Shown piece after piece: positions 4,817 through 6,253 of a stretch of 6,253 nucleotides of DNA; the first letter of the stretch is position 1, and every line of letters begins with the position of its first letter. The translations under genes were made by a program, and so were the position numbers. The notes beneath the pieces are model-generated. The model was not told where the DNA came from. It made no database searches and was given only the letters and a program-made list of their open reading frames with translations. This DNA is from an uncultured Ruminococcus sp. (lineage in GTDB: Bacteria; Bacillota; Clostridia; Oscillospirales; Acutalibacteraceae). The stretch spans positions 1-6,253 of the forward strand of contig CAMKNF010000115.1 of assembly GCA_946414115.1 (NCBI GenBank), in the 5' to 3' direction.

Positions 4817-6169
4817 ATGTTTTCTAAAATTCTGATTGCCAACCGTGGAGAAATTGCGGTTAGAATTATCCGTGCCTGCCGTGAAATGGGCATTTCAACG
4901 GTTGCAATATATTCCGAGGCTGACAAGGACGCAATGCATGTTCAGCTTGCCGACGAAAGCTACTGCGTAGGCGGAAACAGAGTAGCCGACAGCTATCTTA
5001 ATATGGCCGCAATCCTCACCGTAGCTGTTGAAAGCGGTGCACAGGCTATTCACCCCGGTTACGGACTTCTGTCTGAAAACGCAAAATTTGTTTCGCTCTG
5101 CGAGCAGTGCAATATCAACTTCATAGGTCCTACATCCGATATGATTAAGCTTCTCGGCGACAAGGACAACGCACGTAAAACAATGCGTGCCGCAGGCGTT
5201 CCCGTAACTCCCGGCTGTGATATTGTTGAAAACGTTGAACAGGCTGTTGAAGAAGCGAAGAAAATCGGATTTCCTCTGCTTATCAAGGCTCGTTCGGGCG
5301 GCGGCGGAAAGGGAATACGCAAGGTTGACTCAATCGAGCAGTTTGAGGAGGCTTTTCTCTCAGCTTCTGCCGAGGCACAGGCGGCTTTTGGTGACGGCGC
5401 CTGCTACATAGAAAAGTTCATTCATCCCGTAAAGCACATTGAAATGCAGCTTCTCTGCGACAAGTACGGCAACACAATCTGCCTTGGTGAAAGAGAGTGT
5501 TCCGTTCAGCGCAAAAATCAGAAGATGATTGAAGAAAGCCCCAGCCCTGCGCTTGATGAAAAAACACGTAAGGAAATGATGATAGCCGCAGTCAAGGCTG
5601 CAAAGGCTGTCAATTACGTGAACGCAGGTACGGTAGAATTTCTGCTTGATAAGAACAACAATTTCTACTTTATGGAAATGAACACTCGTTTGCAGGTTGA
5701 ACACGGCGTAACCGAAATGGTAACGGGACTTGATATAGTTCAGTGGCAAATTAGAATTGCCGCAGGTGCAAAGCTTTCACGCACGCAGGACAGCATTTTC
5801 ACTCACGGAAACGTAATCGAGTGCAGAATCAATGCCGAAAATCCCGACAAGGGATTCCGTCCGAGCTGCGGAAGAATCAAAAGACTTCACATTCCGGGCG
5901 GCTCGTTTGTACGCTTTGACACTGCAATTTTACAGGATTACTTCGTTCCGCCTTACTACGATTCGATGATAGGCAAGCTGATTGTTCAGGCAAGAAGCCG
6001 CTCGGAGGCTATCAGAAAAATGAAGATGGCGTTATCCGAGCTTGTCATAGAGGGCGTTGACATAAACCGTGATTTGCTTGCCGAAATTTTATCTGACGAG
6101 CAGTTTGTAAGCGGTGAATATACAACCGACTTTATGGCGGATTTTGAAAAGCGCCGCAACAGTAAATAA
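4817..6169 (+). CDS. accC: Biotin carboxylase subunit of acetyl-CoA carboxylase
   Basis: AccC uses ATP and bicarbonate to carboxylate the biotin on AccB. The 450-residue length matches the stand-alone bacterial subunit. The N-terminal domain begins MFSKILIANRGEIAVRIIRA. The ATP-grasp domain shows Lys116 (GDKDNARKTM), Lys157 with the glycine-rich loop SGGGGKGIR at 160-168, His207/Glu209 (KHIEMQ), Lys236 (KNQKMIEESPSPAL), Glu274, Glu287, Asn289 and Arg291 (MEMNTRLQVEH), Glu295, and Arg337 (ECRINAENP). These correspond to the ATP, Mg, bicarbonate and biotin ligands of the E. coli enzyme. Unusual are Gly297 in QVEHGVTE, where Pro is nearly universal, Arg159 before the glycine loop, and Gly386 in YDSMIGKL, where Ala is usual. 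The ATG at 4817 follows GGAAGTG at 4805-4811. No biotinyl domain is fused, as AccB is separate. Confidence 0.98.
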   Translation: MFSKILIANRGEIAVRIIRACREMGISTVAIYSEADKDAMHVQLADESYCVGGNRVADSYLNMAAILTVAVESGAQAIHPGYGLLSENAKFVSLCEQCNINFIGPTSDMIKLLGDKDNARKTMRAAGVPVTPGCDIVENVEQAVEEAKKIGFPLLIKARSGGGGKGIRKVDSIEQFEEAFLSASAEAQAAFGDGACYIEKFIHPVKHIEMQLLCDKYGNTICLGERECSVQRKNQKMIEESPSPALDEKTRKEMMIAAVKAAKAVNYVNAGTVEFLLDKNNNFYFMEMNTRLQVEHGVTEMVTGLDIVQWQIRIAAGAKLSRTQDSIFTHGNVIECRINAENPDKGFRPSCGRIKRLHIPGGSFVRFDTAILQDYFVPPYYDSMIGKLIVQARSRSEAIRKMKMALSELVIEGVDINRDLLAEILSDEQFVSGEYTTDFMADFEKRRNSK

Positions 6170-6201
6170 TCTTATTTATTCAATATAATGTAACAACTGA
6201 A

Positions 6202-6213
6202 AACCGAAAGGTT
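6202..6213 (+). other. Small GAAA tetraloop hairpin before accD
   Basis: AACC, GAAA and GGTT form a four-base-pair stem capped by a GNRA-type loop, ending three bases before the GGAG of the probable accD ribosome binding site. It could tune initiation at accD, but such a short stem is weak and easily arises by chance. Confidence 0.25.
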
Positions 6214-6224
6214 ATGGAGTTATT

Positions 6225-6253
6225 ATGGATTTATTTTCTTTCAGAAAACCGAA
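6225..6253 (+). CDS. accD: Probable acetyl-CoA carboxylase carboxyltransferase beta, 5' end only
   Basis: Only nine complete codons are present (MDLFSFRKP) before the window ends, so the call rests mainly on position: accD follows accC in the Firmicutes fab/acc operons. The short hydrophobic-plus-basic start resembles clostridial AccD proteins, which open with a few residues before a zinc-finger domain, but that domain is outside the window. The ATG at 6225 has GGAG at 6216-6219, five bases upstream. An alternative ATG at 6214 in another frame lacks good spacing from a ribosome binding site. accA or a fused accDA are the main alternatives. Confidence 0.65.

Noticed and set aside
5360..5749. 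Minus-strand 129-codon open frame inside accC, and similar antisense frames within fabD, fabG and fabF
   Set aside because: They are shadows of strongly coding genes on the other strand, with compositions and lengths expected by chance and no domain I recognise.
6214..6253. Alternative ATG at 6214 giving MELLWIYFLSENR
   Set aside because: The only nearby purine-rich site is too close (AAAGG ends at 6211), the product resembles no acetyl-CoA carboxylase subunit, and the ATG at 6225 has a properly spaced GGAG.

Overview
The window holds one co-directional operon for bacterial type II fatty acid synthesis, all on the + strand. In order: the 3' end of fabK (enoyl-ACP reductase II), fabD, fabG, fabF, accB, a 502-base gap filled with repeats, fabZ, accC, and the first nine codons of a probable accD. 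The gene set and order (fabK-fabD-fabG-fabF-accB-fabZ-accC-accD) match the classical Firmicutes fab/acc locus known from Streptococcus pneumoniae and many Clostridia. Use of the FMN-dependent reductase FabK, strong GGAGG ribosome binding sites, purine-rich start regions and moderate base composition suggest a clostridial Gram-positive, possibly a gut Oscillospiraceae/Ruminococcus-like lineage. The genus cannot be fixed from this sequence.

How the genes cooperate: AccB (biotin carrier), AccC (biotin carboxylase) and AccD (carboxyltransferase beta, only its start seen) belong to acetyl-CoA carboxylase, which makes malonyl-CoA. FabD moves the malonyl group onto acyl carrier protein. FabF condenses it with the growing acyl-ACP, FabG reduces the 3-keto group, FabZ dehydrates and FabK reduces the enoyl bond, closing the cycle. 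All complete proteins have normal lengths and intact catalytic residues, so the enzymology looks ordinary.

Layout: bases 1-45 are not biological. They are an Illumina P7-side adapter with an index, left at the contig end, and they create a false start for fabK. Bases 46-3856 are tightly packed genes with gaps of 24-63 bases, or overlapping (fabK/fabD). Bases 3857-4358 contain no gene. They hold a nested, imperfect palindrome of about 476 bases (3868-4343), with outer inverted repeats, a tandem heptamer array, long inner inverted arms and three related hairpin units. I read it as a composite of short dispersed repeats, or a MITE-like element, sitting inside the operon just before the fabZ ribosome binding site. 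Bases 4359-6253 carry fabZ, accC and the start of accD.

I see no new enzymatic system here. The points most worth a second look are the untrimmed adapter, the palindromic element splitting the operon, and a few substitutions in usually invariant motifs of AccC and AccB.
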